Shown here one piece after another: positions 16,515 through 26,864 of a stretch of DNA of 64,000 bases. Position 1 is the stretch's first letter. Each line of letters begins with the position of its first letter. Position numbers and translations under genes: made by a program. Below the pieces are notes generated by a model. The model saw only the letters and a list, made by a program, of their open reading frames with translations. It was not told the DNA's origin and made no database searches. Source of the DNA: Methanoregula sp. (GTDB taxonomy: Archaea > Halobacteriota > Methanomicrobia > Methanomicrobiales > Methanospirillaceae); the NCBI RefSeq assembly GCF_028679125.1, contig NZ_JAJRCG010000009.1:42283-106282 (forward strand), read 5' to 3'.

Positions 16515-18868
16515 ACGAGTTAGAGGCAATTCTTGCACGAGCGAATAAAGGCGATTTTTCAAAGAAGATCGATGAACGGAGTGTTGACCCCGAATTACGA
16601 TCACTTGCACAGCAGATAAACCGTGCAATTGACAATCTTTCAGAAGCTGCGGATACCAAACGAAAATCCGATGTGATGATCCGGGACAATCCCCTGGCAA
16701 TCGCAGTACTCCGGAAAGATAAGAGCCGGATCTCCATCAATAAACAATATGAGATCGCATGGCGGGGAACCAACGAAGAGTTGATGAAGAAGAAGCTCTA
16801 CGACTTCGACATCACGGTTCTGTCCGGTGAGCATTTCTATGCCTGTTTCGAGACCAAGAAACTTGCCGTAACAGAAGCGATGGTCAAGTTCCCGGATGGC
16901 GTCAAGAGTTACCTCACGCTCTACGCGATCCCTATCCTTGATGATGCCGGCGAGATTGATGGTGCGTTCTACGTCTGGGTGGATTACACGGATCTCCACG
17001 AGAAGATGGATGCCGTAAAGGAGATGGAGCACCGCGTCGATACGATGATCCGGGACAACCCGCTTGCAATTGCCGTGCTTCGGAAGGACAAGAGCCGGAT
17101 CTCGATCAACAAACAGTATGAGAAAGCATGGCGGGGAACCAATGAAGAGCTGATGAAGAAGAAGCTCTATGACTTCGACATCACGGTTCTGTCCGGCGAG
17201 CATTTCTATGCCTGTTTTGAGACCAGGAAACTTGCCGTAACAGAAGCGATGGTCAAGTTCCCGGATGGCGTCAGGAGTTACCTCACGCTCTACGCGATCC
17301 CGATTCTCGATAATGCCGGTGAGATTGATGGTGCGTTCTATGTCTGGGTGGATTACACGGATCTCCACGAGAAGATGGACGCTGTCAAGAAGATGGAATA
17401 CCGCGTCGATACCATGATCCAGAGCAACCCGCTTGCGATTGCCGTGCTCCGGAAGGATAAGAGCCGGATCTCCATCAATAAGCAATATGAGATTGCATGG
17501 CGGGGAACCAACGAAGAGCTGATGAAGAAGAAGCTCTATGACTTCAATATCACCGTTCTTTCGGGGGAAGACTTCTATGCCTGTTTCACGACAAAACGCC
17601 TGGCAATTACCGAGGCGCTGGTCACGTTCCCTGACGGAGTGAAGAAATATCTCACCCTTAATGCGATCCCGATTCTTGATGAGGCCGGAGAGATCGACGG
17701 TGCATTCTATGTCTGGGTTGATTATACCGACGCTCACCTGAAGATGGAAGAGATCAAGCAGCTGATGGACAGTTCACAGAAGCAGTCCGAACTCCTTTCC
17801 CGGAGTGCGAGCGACCTGGGCAAATCCATGAACCTGATGGCACAGGGAGACCTCCGTGTGCATGCCGATGTCCATGAGGGAGATCCGCTGGGTGCACTCA
17901 AGACCGATTTCAATAAGGCCATTGATTCGATCCGGACGGTAATCCTCGAACTGGAGAAGGCAGTAGCCCAGATGGAAGCCACCATGAAGGATACGGGCCG
18001 GAGTACCGCCGAGATCACCAAGTCTACGGAACAGGTGGCCGTCCAGACCCAGAAGTCAGTTGAAGGCTCAAAGAACCAGCTCGACGGGATCGAGAAAGTC
18101 GGCAAGGAAGTATCGGATCTCTCGGCATCGATTGAGGAGATTGCCAGCACTACGCACACCCTGATGGAGCATTCCCAGAAGGCAGCGAAGGAAGGCAACC
18201 ATGCTGCCGAACTCGGGAAGACCGCCACTACAAAGATGAAGATGGTGGAGCAGATCTCCGGGGAGAGTGTCACGGAGATCAATGCCCTGAACGATCGGAT
18301 GAAGGAGATCTCCAATATCGTCAAGATGATTGCGGATATCTCCAGCCAGACCAACCTGCTTGCGCTGAATGCTGCCATTGAAGCGGCCCGGGCCGGTGAA
18401 CACGGGCGCGGATTTGCGGTTGTTGCCGGTGAAGTGCGTAACCTTGCAGGAGAATCCAAGAGTGCAACAAACCAGATCGGGGAGCTCATTGGATCCATCC
18501 AGGACAACAGCAACAAGACCGCTGATGCCATCAAGAGCTCGTATCATGAGATCCAGTCGGGTATCGAGAGCGTAAACAAGACCATCGAGGCACTCAACCA
18601 GATCACCTCCGAATCAAATATTGTTGCGCAGGGTGTGACCGAGATCACCAAGGCCACTGAAGAGCAGGCCAACGCCACCACCCGGGTCATGGAAGGTATG
18701 GAGACCACCCGCACGATCACCCGTGAGAACCAGGAACGGATGGAAGACATGGCCGCACTCGCTGAAGAAACCAGCGCATCTACCGAAGAGATTGCCAGTG
18801 CGGCAGCGGAACTTACTTCAATGGCCGAAAGACTAAAGAAGTTAATGGGACAGTTCAAGCTGAGGTGA
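16505..18868 (+). CDS. Soluble methyl-accepting chemotaxis protein with three PAS repeats
   Basis: The 787-residue protein has no membrane segment. Residues 1-50 resemble a HAMP-like unit (GDFSKKI then [14 protein letters not shown]). Three nearly identical PAS domains of 123 residues follow from about residue 58, each starting [21 protein letters not shown] linker with a second HAMP-like segment ([13 protein letters not shown]) leads to the methyl-accepting signalling domain, whose tip reads [20 protein letters not shown] near residues 607-650. PAS domains bind small ligands or cofactors inside the cell, so the receptor senses a cytoplasmic signal. It overlaps the ParA gene and is followed by cheW after three bases. 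The PAS copies suggest recent duplication. Confidence 0.93.
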   Translation: MELNELEAILARANKGDFSKKIDERSVDPELRSLAQQINRAIDNLSEAADTKRKSDVMIRDNPLAIAVLRKDKSRISINKQYEIAWRGTNEELMKKKLYDFDITVLSGEHFYACFETKKLAVTEAMVKFPDGVKSYLTLYAIPILDDAGEIDGAFYVWVDYTDLHEKMDAVKEMEHRVDTMIRDNPLAIAVLRKDKSRISINKQYEKAWRGTNEELMKKKLYDFDITVLSGEHFYACFETRKLAVTEAMVKFPDGVRSYLTLYAIPILDNAGEIDGAFYVWVDYTDLHEKMDAVKKMEYRVDTMIQSNPLAIAVLRKDKSRISINKQYEIAWRGTNEELMKKKLYDFNITVLSGEDFYACFTTKRLAITEALVTFPDGVKKYLTLNAIPILDEAGEIDGAFYVWVDYTDAHLKMEEIKQLMDSSQKQSELLSRSASDLGKSMNLMAQGDLRVHADVHEGDPLGALKTDFNKAIDSIRTVILELEKAVAQMEATMKDTGRSTAEITKSTEQVAVQTQKSVEGSKNQLDGIEKVGKEVSDLSASIEEIASTTHTLMEHSQKAAKEGNHAAELGKTATTKMKMVEQISGESVTEINALNDRMKEISNIVKMIADISSQTNLLALNAAIEAARAGEHGRGFAVVAGEVRNLAGESKSATNQIGELIGSIQDNSNKTADAIKSSYHEIQSGIESVNKTIEALNQITSESNIVAQGVTEITKATEEQANATTRVMEGMETTRTITRENQERMEDMAALAEETSASTEEIASAAAELTSMAERLKKLMGQFKLR
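16676..17743 (+). repeat. Tandem coding repeat: three PAS domains of 369 bp
   Basis: Unit 1 is 16676-17044, unit 2 is 17045-17413, and unit 3 runs from 17414 to about 17743. The first two differ at only a few residues. The third diverges more toward its end ([20 protein letters not shown] in place of [20 protein letters not shown]). Similarity extends to the DNA, with long identical stretches, which points to recent duplication or gene conversion. The array may be unstable and could collapse in assemblies. Confidence 0.9.
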
Positions 18869-18871
18869 ATC

Positions 18872-19342
18872 GTGGCGGCAACAGTTGATATCGTAGAATT
18901 CGAACTGGGTGGCGAGAGGTATGCCCTCGACATCCAGCTGGCGCGGGAGATCGTGGAGATGATCCCCATCACCCCGATTCCCCGCGCCCCTGCTTACATC
19001 TCCGGGGTCATCAACCTCCGTGGTGAGATTACCAATATTATGAATCTCAATACGCTGCTTGGCCTTCCGGACCAGGAGATCCGGAACAACCAGAAGATTA
19101 TCGTCCTGGTTCCTGAAGCGGCCGGCGGGAGCAATATTGGTATCATTGTCGATGATGTGAGCAGTGTCATCCAGATCTCCGAGGCAGATGTGGATAAGAT
19201 CGGCCAGGGCTTTTCATCCGAGTTCTCGTCATTTGTAAAAGGGATCATCAAGATGAAGGCTGAAGATCAGGATGAAACAAAAAAGAACCTCATTATCTGG
19301 ATCGACATGGAGAAGGTCATAAAAGATCTCGTAGAGAAATAA
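18872..19342 (+). CDS. cheW: Chemotaxis coupling protein CheW
   Basis: The 156-residue product has the CheW pattern: [20 protein letters not shown], then [29 protein letters not shown], and [19 protein letters not shown]. CheW links receptors to the CheA kinase in the array. A TGAGGTGA ribosome site overlaps the receptor stop codon, three bases before the GTG start. No CheA gene is visible in the window, so this CheW must couple to a kinase encoded elsewhere or work in a different way. Confidence 0.93.
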   Translation: MAATVDIVEFELGGERYALDIQLAREIVEMIPITPIPRAPAYISGVINLRGEITNIMNLNTLLGLPDQEIRNNQKIIVLVPEAAGGSNIGIIVDDVSSVIQISEADVDKIGQGFSSEFSSFVKGIIKMKAEDQDETKKNLIIWIDMEKVIKDLVEK

Positions 19343-19415
19343 TCCTTCACGAATTTGTAGTTATCAGGTACTGGAAGGTACAGATGATTTTTCAAAATAC
19401 GGGGGTGGCATTGAT

Positions 19416-22061
19416 TTGACAGAACGACCAGGAAGAAAAGCCCTTTTCAGCGGAGCGGTAACCCCGCCATCGTCGCCGGAACCATCAGGATCAACAGAAG
19501 AGATTGCCGAGCATGTCCGCCAGCTGAATGAGGAGATCGCAGCAGGTCTCTCATCAGCCGTGGCTGGAAGAGAGGTAAACCCTCTGGATGCCGTGAAGTT
19601 CGGAACCGAATATGCCACGCTCATCGGTGCGGTGAATGCAGCCTTTGAAAAACTGAAGGCCGACCGGATCTCTCCGCTGCCACAACCTGCCGAATCGCCC
19701 ATGCCCCGGGAAGTGTCCGAGCCAGCGGCACCTGCGGTGCCGGTGGCGGATTTCAGCAGAGAGTCAGCTCAGTATGAAGCGATCATCCGCGAACTGAGGA
19801 GCAGTCTTGAAACGATGGTTGACCGGAACCCCGTCCCGATGCTGGTCACCACGCCGTCATTTGTTATCACCGGGGCCAACGATGCGTATGTCCAGATGAG
19901 CGGCCTGCAAAAAGAGGAGTTGGTGAACACCAGCCTCTCCTCATTCCGGCTCAGTTCCCAGACCGGGGAGGGCGCAAAGATCGCACTCACAGAAAAACGC
20001 CGCTCGTTTGGCGAAGTTGTTGTTGAACTGCCCTCAGGTCTGCATGTTCTGGAACAGTACGCTCTTCCCATGATCGGGGATGATGGATCAGTTTCGTCCC
20101 TGCTCTTTGTCTACTGGGATGTGACTGCGCAGAAGAAAAAGAATGACGAGATTGAGCAGCTCCGTCACCGCTCCGAGACTATTGTCCAGCAGAACCCGAT
20201 GCCAATCCTCCTTGTTGACAAGGCATTCAACATCCGTGTCGTGAACGAGGCCTATATCACGTTCAGCGGGATCAAGCGGAACGATCTCCTGAAGATGAAC
20301 CTGCGCGATTTCAGGATCCTTGAACAGACCGGGGAAGGTCTGAAACGGGTGATCAGTGACCGGCAACGCTCCAAAGGGGAGGTGCTGGTGGAGTTCCCGT
20401 CAGGCATACGGAGGCTCCAGCAGTACGGTATTCCCATCCAGGATGCGGGCGGGAGTATTTCCAGTATCCTGATCGTGTACAATGATATCACGGAAGATCG
20501 CAGGAAACTCGATGAGATCAATGCAATGGTTGCGAGCCAGCAGAAGAGCCAGCAGGATCTCCAGAAGAAGATGGATGAGGTCGCCACCCTCAAACAGCGT
20601 TCCGATATCATCATCAAACAGAACCCGATGCCCATCATGCTGATGGATACCTCGTTTAAGATCTTCATGGTGAACGAGGCTTATATCCAGCTCTCGGGTA
20701 TCCCGAAGGAACGGCTCATCGGCATGAGTGCCAAGGATTTCCATATCTCCAGCCAGAAAGGTGACGGCTTAAAGAAAGTCATCAATGAGAAGAAACGGTG
20801 TTTCGGTGAGGTTACCATCGAGTTCCCCTCAGGGATGCGGATCCTTGAACAATATGGTATCCCGATCCAGGACGCGAAAGGAGATCTCACGAGCATTCTT
20901 TGCGTGTATAATGATGTAACGCAGCAGCGCGGGCAGGAAGTAAAGATCCGGGAGATGATGGATGCGGCAAAATCCAATGCCGAGCTGCTCACGGTCAGTG
21001 CCGCGGAATTGCAGACAGCGCTCGCACAGATCGCAGCGGGGGACCTCACTTATCGCGTGAGCATTGACGAAGCCGATCCCCTCATCAGACTGAAGGTCGA
21101 TTACAATTCTGCCGCAGAAGCGATCTACACGGTTTTAACCGGCCTTGTCGATGCCATCAGCCGGCTCGATGGTACAATCAAGGAAACCATCAAGAGTACA
21201 GAAGAGATCGCAAAAGCAACGGAGCAGGTTGCACTCTCAAGCCAGAAATCCGCGGACAATGCAAAAACGCAGATTGACAGCATCCAGAAGATCTCCAACG
21301 AGGTCTCCGAGATCTCCGCATCTATCGAACAGATCGCGAGCACGTCTCATGATGTCATGACCCATGCGGAACAGGCTTCCAAGGAGGGGGCGGACGCTGC
21401 CGGGATTGGCAAACTTGCGACCAGCAAGATGCAGATCGTGGAGAAGATCTCCAAGCAGAGCGTGGACGAGATTATTGCGCTCAATGATCAGATGCGCCAG
21501 ATCTCAAAAATTGTTAATCTTATTGCGGATATCGCCAACCAGACCAACCTGCTGGCCCTCAATGCTGCGATCGAAGCGGCCCGGGCCGGCGAACACGGCC
21601 GGGGTTTTGCGGTTGTTGCCGGTGAAGTGAAGAACCTTGCCGGTGAATCCAAGAAGGCGAGCGGCCAGATCGAGACGCTCATCCGTTCCATCCAGGCGCA
21701 GAGCGAACAGACCTCGACGTCTATGAAGCAGTCGTTTGAGGAGATCAAGAGCGGTATCGACAGTGTGAACAAAACAGTTGACTCGCTCAACCGGATTGTA
21801 TCGGAATCCACTATCGTATCAGCCGGTGTGGGAGAGATCACCAAGGCGACTGAAGACCAGGCCAAGGCTACCAACCAGCTGATGATGGGGGTAGAATCAT
21901 TCAGTTCGCTGACCAAGGAGAACCAGCAGCGTATGGAGGAAATGGCAGCACTTGCTGAAGAGACGAGTTCTTCAACCGACGAGATTGCCTGTGCCTCCGA
22001 AGAACTTGCGGCAATGGCAGAGCGCTGCAGAACGGATATGAAAAAGTTCCGTCTCAACTGA
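19416..22061 (+). CDS. Soluble PAS-domain methyl-accepting chemotaxis protein 2
   Basis: The 881-residue protein also lacks membrane segments. After a low-complexity N-terminus with a HAMP-like segment ([20 protein letters not shown]), it has three diverged PAS domains starting near residues 137 (NPVPMLV), 260 (NPMPILL) and 403 (NPMPIML). A HAMP-like unit ([19 protein letters not shown]) and the methyl-accepting domain with [20 protein letters not shown] near 700-742 follow. A TTG start at 19416 follows a GGGGGTGG site; another start is possible. Its domain order matches the first receptor, but the PAS repeats are older. It likely senses a different intracellular signal within the same array. 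Confidence 0.93.
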   Translation: MTERPGRKALFSGAVTPPSSPEPSGSTEEIAEHVRQLNEEIAAGLSSAVAGREVNPLDAVKFGTEYATLIGAVNAAFEKLKADRISPLPQPAESPMPREVSEPAAPAVPVADFSRESAQYEAIIRELRSSLETMVDRNPVPMLVTTPSFVITGANDAYVQMSGLQKEELVNTSLSSFRLSSQTGEGAKIALTEKRRSFGEVVVELPSGLHVLEQYALPMIGDDGSVSSLLFVYWDVTAQKKKNDEIEQLRHRSETIVQQNPMPILLVDKAFNIRVVNEAYITFSGIKRNDLLKMNLRDFRILEQTGEGLKRVISDRQRSKGEVLVEFPSGIRRLQQYGIPIQDAGGSISSILIVYNDITEDRRKLDEINAMVASQQKSQQDLQKKMDEVATLKQRSDIIIKQNPMPIMLMDTSFKIFMVNEAYIQLSGIPKERLIGMSAKDFHISSQKGDGLKKVINEKKRCFGEVTIEFPSGMRILEQYGIPIQDAKGDLTSILCVYNDVTQQRGQEVKIREMMDAAKSNAELLTVSAAELQTALAQIAAGDLTYRVSIDEADPLIRLKVDYNSAAEAIYTVLTGLVDAISRLDGTIKETIKSTEEIAKATEQVALSSQKSADNAKTQIDSIQKISNEVSEISASIEQIASTSHDVMTHAEQASKEGADAAGIGKLATSKMQIVEKISKQSVDEIIALNDQMRQISKIVNLIADIANQTNLLALNAAIEAARAGEHGRGFAVVAGEVKNLAGESKKASGQIETLIRSIQAQSEQTSTSMKQSFEEIKSGIDSVNKTVDSLNRIVSESTIVSAGVGEITKATEDQAKATNQLMMGVESFSSLTKENQQRMEEMAALAEETSSSTDEIACASEELAAMAERCRTDMKKFRLN

Positions 22062-22174
22062 CGGGACTGTTTCAAATATCAGTAACCGGATTTAATAATC
22101 CGGGGGAAAATCACCCGGTCCGGATGATCACAGGTACCTATAAAAAAACAACAGACACGTCAACGGGGATTCTG

Positions 22175-22969
22175 ATGGATGATTTTGATGCATTAAAACG
22201 GCATATCGAACAGACGCTGAAGATCCAGTGTAACAATTACAAGGAAGATTATATCAAGCGCCGGCTGCTCTCACGGATGCGGTCAACGAATTCCACCAAT
22301 TATGAGGAGTACCTCCGGTACCTCAAGACAAATCCGGCGGAGTACGAGGCGCTCCGGAACGCCCTCACGATCAATGTCACGGAGTTCTTCCGCGACAACG
22401 ATGTGTACGAGTGCCTGAGAAAGGATGTCCTGCCGGATCTCTTCTCAAAACGCAAGCGACTCCGGATCTGGTGTGCCGGCTGCTCAACCGGCGAGGAGCC
22501 GTACTCGATCGCCATGATTCTCCACGACTTCCTGATCCAGGACAAGACGCTTGCAGCCCAGATATTTGCAACCGATATTGACAAGGTGGTGCTGGCAAAG
22601 GCCCAGGAGGGCATCTATTCCCAGAAAGCGATGGTGAAGCTCTCCGAATCGCAGATCCACCGTCACTTCACCAAGCTTCCGGATGGCACCTACCAGGCAA
22701 AACCGCACTTAAAAGAGCTCATCCGTTTTAGGCCTCATGACCTGATGGGTGGCACGCCCATCTCGCGCTGGCTCGATCTCGTGACCTGCCGGAATGTCAC
22801 GATCTACTTTACGGAAAACCAGAAAGATGATCTTGCACGGCTCTTCCATGATGCCCTGGTCACCGATGGGTACTACATCATGGGAAAGACAGAGTATCTC
22901 GGGAGACAGGTCGAAAACCTGTTTGTGCCCAGCAATTCTGTGCATAAAATATTCATGAAAAAGGAATAA
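22175..22969 (+). CDS. cheR: CheR-type protein-glutamate methyltransferase
   Basis: The product (264 residues from the ATG at 22175) shows CheR motifs: an N-terminal helical domain with DYIKRRLLSRMR and LTINVTEFFRD, then the AdoMet-binding site LRIWCAGCSTGEEPYSIAM, ATDID, and CRNVTIYF. CheR methylates receptor glutamates using S-adenosylmethionine to adapt sensitivity. An earlier ATG at 22124 is in frame; 22175 has a GGGGA site at good spacing. It ends the ParA-MCP-CheW-MCP-CheR run. CheB, CheA, CheY, CheC and CheD are absent from the window, so adaptation must draw on another locus or be one-sided. Confidence 0.93.
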   Translation: MDDFDALKRHIEQTLKIQCNNYKEDYIKRRLLSRMRSTNSTNYEEYLRYLKTNPAEYEALRNALTINVTEFFRDNDVYECLRKDVLPDLFSKRKRLRIWCAGCSTGEEPYSIAMILHDFLIQDKTLAAQIFATDIDKVVLAKAQEGIYSQKAMVKLSESQIHRHFTKLPDGTYQAKPHLKELIRFRPHDLMGGTPISRWLDLVTCRNVTIYFTENQKDDLARLFHDALVTDGYYIMGKTEYLGRQVENLFVPSNSVHKIFMKKE

Positions 22970-22993
22970 TTCTCCTTTCCCTGAAGGGGAAGA

Positions 22994-23260
22994 TCATAAT
23001 TTTCTCTCTTGAGTCTCTTCACCGGGAGCAGCGCGCTGGAAATCCTTGGTGAGGTTCCGCTGGAGTTCCTGTCGTGCGGTATGGGCTTTGAGCTGGTTCA
23101 TGACCGTGACGAGATTTATCCCGATAATGATAAGAACCAGAAAAAGGCTCACCCAGAGCATGATGCCTTGTGAAGAGAGGAACGCTGCCCAGAGCAGGAC
23201 GACAAATGAGATAAGGTAGAATATTACCCATGTGCGAAGCCCTGGCACTTCCATACCCAT
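22994..23260 (-). CDS. Small two-helix membrane protein
   Basis: The 88-residue protein has two hydrophobic stretches, VIFYLISFVVLLWAAFL and GIMLWVSLFLVLIIIGINLV, followed by a charged C-terminal tail of about 35 residues (LKAHTARQELQRNLTKDF) that could form a coiled coil. The gene converges with cheR. I start it at the ATG at 23260; a TTG one codon earlier is also in frame. No family recognised and no function inferred. Confidence 0.6.
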   Translation of the reverse strand: MGMEVPGLRTWVIFYLISFVVLLWAAFLSSQGIMLWVSLFLVLIIIGINLVTVMNQLKAHTARQELQRNLTKDFQRAAPGEETQERKL

Positions 23261-23469
23261 CAATTTTCACGAGAGAGGATAATAATGTATCCGGCCCTGA
23301 ACAGCGGGATTACCGGGCAGGTCTGGATTTGCTCCTGAATGGTGTGATATTTGCCCGTTTGCGGATGTTTTCCTGTTTTTTATAAAAAGAAGATATCGAT
23401 AAAAAGACCGGTAAACTGCTTGCGGAAGTATAACGTCATGTTTTTTTACGCTTACTCCCAGTACTACAT

Positions 23470-24120
23470 GTGGAAAAAGGAGATCTTCTTACCCTGGTTG
23501 TCGGCGTGGTCCTGGTACTCGTGATAGCTGTTGTGGCAAACCCGCATTACCTGTCGGGTCTTTCTCTTGCACCGGGAACCCCGTCACCGGCACCCGTGGT
23601 TACCACAGTCTCTACCGTCACCGTGACGCCGATTATTCCCCCGACGCCGGTTCCTACGGTTACTCCAACACCGGAAGCAACCATCGCACCGCCCTACCGG
23701 ATCTTTTATAACAGCAGCCCGTTCACCTACCCCCGGTTCAAGATGCCGGACAATATGAGGACTTTTGGCGCCGGTGACCTTGCACTCCGAAGCAGGGAAA
23801 TGGTGACCTTTGCATTTATCAATGAGACGCGGGGTGGTCTGACCCAGAAGTTCCGTGTTCCGTATCCGGTCTGGGTGCTCAATACCACGGTTATTGCAAA
23901 CCGTACTCCCCAGTACGGGAATTTCCAGATGGTCCTGTGTTATGCAAATAATGGGACGGTCATTGACGGGGAGGAGATCCTGAACCGGGGAAGCATGTAC
24001 CGGGTTGTTGAAACATCCGGAGCGGAAGTATATATGATCATTACAACCGCATATATCGACAGTTACCAGATCGATCTGGAGACCCCCCGGGATTATTACA
24101 GCCGGTATAAAACAGGATAG
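23470..24120 (+). CDS. Membrane-anchored secreted protein of unknown function
   Basis: The 216-residue protein starts with GTG and has one N-terminal hydrophobic anchor (LTLVVGVVLVLVIAVVA). A Thr/Pro-rich stalk with VTPIIPPTPVPTVTPTPEA follows, then a globular beta-rich domain from about residue 75 (PPYRIFYNSSPFTYPRFKMP). Several NxT/S sites suggest surface glycosylation. The stalk plus domain layout is common for archaeal surface proteins. A TATA-like TTTATAAAAAG lies near 23379-23389, about 80 bp before the start. Function unknown. Confidence 0.65.
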   Translation: MEKGDLLTLVVGVVLVLVIAVVANPHYLSGLSLAPGTPSPAPVVTTVSTVTVTPIIPPTPVPTVTPTPEATIAPPYRIFYNSSPFTYPRFKMPDNMRTFGAGDLALRSREMVTFAFINETRGGLTQKFRVPYPVWVLNTTVIANRTPQYGNFQMVLCYANNGTVIDGEEILNRGSMYRVVETSGAEVYMIITTAYIDSYQIDLETPRDYYSRYKTG

Positions 24121-24165
24121 TTGCGGATCCGAGCGTGTGACCCGGATTTTCCCCCGTTTTTCAGG

Positions 24166-24354
24166 TCAGAGTTTTTCAACGGTGACGCGGACGCGATCGC
24201 CGCCTTTCAGGATATGTCCCTTGGGGATGTCGATGTTAAACCAGAGTGCCCCGGGGTCATCCTGTGTCGGGTCCTGCGACATCAGGCAGTCTTTCTGCTC
24301 GTTGATATTTGCAACGAATTCTACTTCTGATTCGAATTCAAGAACTTTCGTCAT
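24166..24354 (-). CDS. Small conserved-looking hypothetical protein
   Basis: The 62-residue acidic protein (MTKVLEFESEVEFVANINEQ, later PGALWFNIDIPKGHILKGGD and RVRVTVEKL) could form a small beta barrel. It lies 27 bp downstream of the DUF7123-like gene in the same direction and is probably co-transcribed with it. No family is recognised. The clean protein-like composition and operon position favour a real gene over chance. Confidence 0.5.
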   Translation of the reverse strand: MTKVLEFESEVEFVANINEQKDCLMSQDPTQDDPGALWFNIDIPKGHILKGGDRVRVTVEKL

Positions 24355-24381
24355 GATAAAAAGGGAATAAATGAGATTTGA

Positions 24382-24633
24382 TCAGATGGCACGCGTGGTG
24401 ACCATCCAGGTAGTGCTGTTGGAATAACTCCACCGGATGATATCCATCTCCTTACAGATTTCAGAAAGGATGGCCATGTTCGTTCCTACCTCTTTTGGCG
24501 AGAGGCCAAGGTCTTTGGCAATGTATTTTGATTTGAAGTAGTGTTTGCCTTTGGTAAGGCCTGAACTGAGATAGGAGACGATCTTGTGCTGGGTCTCGTT
24601 GTACGTCTCACGTAGTTTTTTGGTTGTTGACAT
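24382..24633 (-). CDS. Winged-helix protein, DUF7123-like
   Basis: From the ATG at 24633 the 83-residue protein reads KLRETYNETQHKIVSYLSSG, then TKGKHYFKSKYIAKDLGLSP and KEVGTNMAIL. This resembles the archaeal DUF7123 winged-helix family, where a YFKS motif precedes the recognition helix. A GAGG ribosome site precedes the ATG by six bases, and a TATA box lies near 24672-24681. The protein is likely a small DNA-binding regulator, possibly acting on its own operon. Targets unknown. Confidence 0.65.
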   Translation of the reverse strand: MSTTKKLRETYNETQHKIVSYLSSGLTKGKHYFKSKYIAKDLGLSPKEVGTNMAILSEICKEMDIIRWSYSNSTTWMVTTRAI

Positions 24634-24671
24634 GTTATGCCTCAGCATTAAAAACACATATGAATTAATTC

Positions 24672-24681
24672 CTATATATAA
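24672..24681 (-). promoter_or_regulatory. TATA box for the winged-helix gene
   Basis: Read on the minus strand, TTATATATAG lies about 40 bp before the ATG at 24633, in a distinctly AT-rich stretch. This fits an archaeal TATA box with transcription starting about 25 bases downstream. Confidence 0.6.
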
Positions 24682-24850
24682 GTATCTATTTCGGTTAGGA
24701 TAAATTCGGTCTTGTTTTTTTTACCCGGTCGAAATTTCAACCAGAAAGACTATATTCTGCCCGCCGGGTGCTGCGATTTATTCTGGGCGAAATGCGGGTA
24801 TTTTTTCCAATTCCGGGGAAGAATCTGTTGAATTCTTAAAAAAAAGGGGA

Positions 24851-26704
24851 TCAACCCTGCTGCTGGGTGGATGCATCGGCGATCTTGCTGATGAGAGCTT
24901 CAAGCACGACATCACGCATGCCCTCCACGAATTTTATACTGCCCACGACCAGGTGTCCGCCACCGCTGATCCCGCCGCCCGGGAGTTCGACGCGGAGTTC
25001 ACGAACCATCTTCGGGATATTCATGAGCACACCCCGTGAGCGGAGCACGGCAAAATCCGGGCCAAATCCGATGGTGACCACCGGTTTTCCTGCATTCTGC
25101 CGGCAGAGCCGGTCATGTACTTCCCCGCTGGTCTTCCCGGGCGGGGGGAACGTGAACTTGTGGGCATGAATCTCAACATCGAGAAGGAAGAGATGCGCAT
25201 CATTGGAAAGCACGCGGGAGACCACGTGGGGCATGGAGGCGCTCATCTGGTCCTCGATCATCGTGTTTGCTCCCTCAACAAGGAGGGCGATCAGTTTCTT
25301 GTGGCGCTCGGTATTGCCGGTGATATTCAGGATGTCCTTGATGATCTCGCGGCCGTCATTGAACCGGAGCCAGAACTGTTCGTAGTCCAGGGCCAGTGCG
25401 ATGTCCTTGCAATCCTGTTCCGAGTACTGGTCTTTGATGAGGTTGAGGAAGAGTGCCCGTTCGGGGGCTTCGCTCCGGTCCCCGAAACCGGCAATCGCCG
25501 GCAGGTGGCGGATAAGGGATTCGACCTTCGGGTTGATCAGCCGGGCCACTTCCGTTCCCAGCATGCCGGCCGTGATCCCGAAATCGCCGCCAACATGGTA
25601 GGGGTTGACGTGGGCGAGCAGGTACTTGTCGATCGTTGCATCCGGGTGGTGGTGGTCGACAACTATGAACGGGATATCGTATACGCTTGCGATCTTGTAG
25701 GATGGCTCGTCCTCTTCGGTTGACCCGTTATCGGTCAGGAGAACAAGGGGCATCTTCTGCCCGAACCGGACATGGTCCTTCAAGGAGAAGTCAAGGTCGC
25801 GGGTGATATCCTCGATCTCGTAGAACGGTGCTTTTGAGGGAGCACGCTTGAAGAGGAAGTAATCGGCATCGAAGTCCCCGCCGGACTCCCGGATCAGGGA
25901 GACAACGGCCTGCTCGATCGCAACCGCGGAGCAGATGCCGTCAGCATCCGCATGGTGGCGGAGGATGATGGGCTGGGAGGTGAAGACCGCCTTACGGATG
26001 ATCTTTGCCACCTTCTTCATCTCGGGGCGGAGTTTCTCCATGACCTCGCTCTTCACAAGGAGGGGAATATCTTCCGGCTCAGAGCGGGCATCGAGGGCTT
26101 TCTCGATCCTGTCCCTGACAGCAGCTGAGTCATCGCCATTCAGGACGGATATTGAGTCTACCTCGATTTGTAACTGGTTGTTCCGCCGCATCACTTCGCC
26201 AACAACCTGGACGATGTTCTCCAGCTCGACTTCCGGGAATGCCCGGACGCCGGCCTCCACGAAGGCTGCCGCATTCTGGGTCCCGGTCTCATCGACAATG
26301 GTGAAGATGGTCGGGCCGCTGGTCTGCTTGATCTGGGCAACTTCGCCTTCAATGGCAACGGTCTTCCCGATCTTGGAGGCCAGGTCGGCTATCCGGACGG
26401 TTGTTGATTTCCGATCAAGGTTCTGCACCTGGTAGACCTGGATCTGGATCTCCTCGAGATCGATATTGCCGTTCGGCCGTATCTGCCGGACGCGGACAAG
26501 GATGGAGTCGCGTTCATTGTGTTCGGCTTTGATGTTGCTCTTGTGCACAAGACCCTTGATCCGGTCGTTGAGCTGCACGAACATGCCGAAATTGGCAAAC
26601 CCCTGGACTTTTCCCTGGTATACGTTTCCTTCCTCGATGTCGGCAAGGTCACAGCCATTGCCGAGCCTGTACACGAGGACATCGTCAGAATTGGTATCGC
26701 TCAT
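24851..26704 (-). CDS. RecJ-like DHH phosphoesterase with S1 and OB-fold domains
   Basis: The 617-residue protein begins with an S1 RNA-binding domain (about 20-90, GNVYQGKVQGFANFGMFVQL). An OB-fold nucleic-acid domain follows (about 105-190, GKTVAIEGEVAQIKQTSGPT), then a DHH core with RHHADADGICSAVA, LLTDNGS, and VDHHHPDA, and a DHHA1 end with PGGGISGGGHLVVGS. These residues bind Mn and catalyse 5'-3' exonuclease or phosphoesterase action. Archaeal relatives of this layout are linked to DNA replication/repair or RNA processing. The RNase Z gene lies upstream in the same direction, about 160 bp away. Confidence 0.88.
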   Translation of the reverse strand: MSDTNSDDVLVYRLGNGCDLADIEEGNVYQGKVQGFANFGMFVQLNDRIKGLVHKSNIKAEHNERDSILVRVRQIRPNGNIDLEEIQIQVYQVQNLDRKSTTVRIADLASKIGKTVAIEGEVAQIKQTSGPTIFTIVDETGTQNAAAFVEAGVRAFPEVELENIVQVVGEVMRRNNQLQIEVDSISVLNGDDSAAVRDRIEKALDARSEPEDIPLLVKSEVMEKLRPEMKKVAKIIRKAVFTSQPIILRHHADADGICSAVAIEQAVVSLIRESGGDFDADYFLFKRAPSKAPFYEIEDITRDLDFSLKDHVRFGQKMPLVLLTDNGSTEEDEPSYKIASVYDIPFIVVDHHHPDATIDKYLLAHVNPYHVGGDFGITAGMLGTEVARLINPKVESLIRHLPAIAGFGDRSEAPERALFLNLIKDQYSEQDCKDIALALDYEQFWLRFNDGREIIKDILNITGNTERHKKLIALLVEGANTMIEDQMSASMPHVVSRVLSNDAHLFLLDVEIHAHKFTFPPPGKTSGEVHDRLCRQNAGKPVVTIGFGPDFAVLRSRGVLMNIPKMVRELRVELPGGGISGGGHLVVGSIKFVEGMRDVVLEALISKIADASTQQQG

Positions 26705-26864
26705 AGTTTCCTCTCACCACACACAGCGTACGGACATATTGTTGCGATATGGTATGGTATCGTCAACGCTCCGCGGACATGAATGATTTATATGATCATC
26801 ATGGGTGCGAGGGGGTTTAATTTACTTGTTATCTGCAAAAAAGAGAAGGGTAAAAAGCGGGCGG

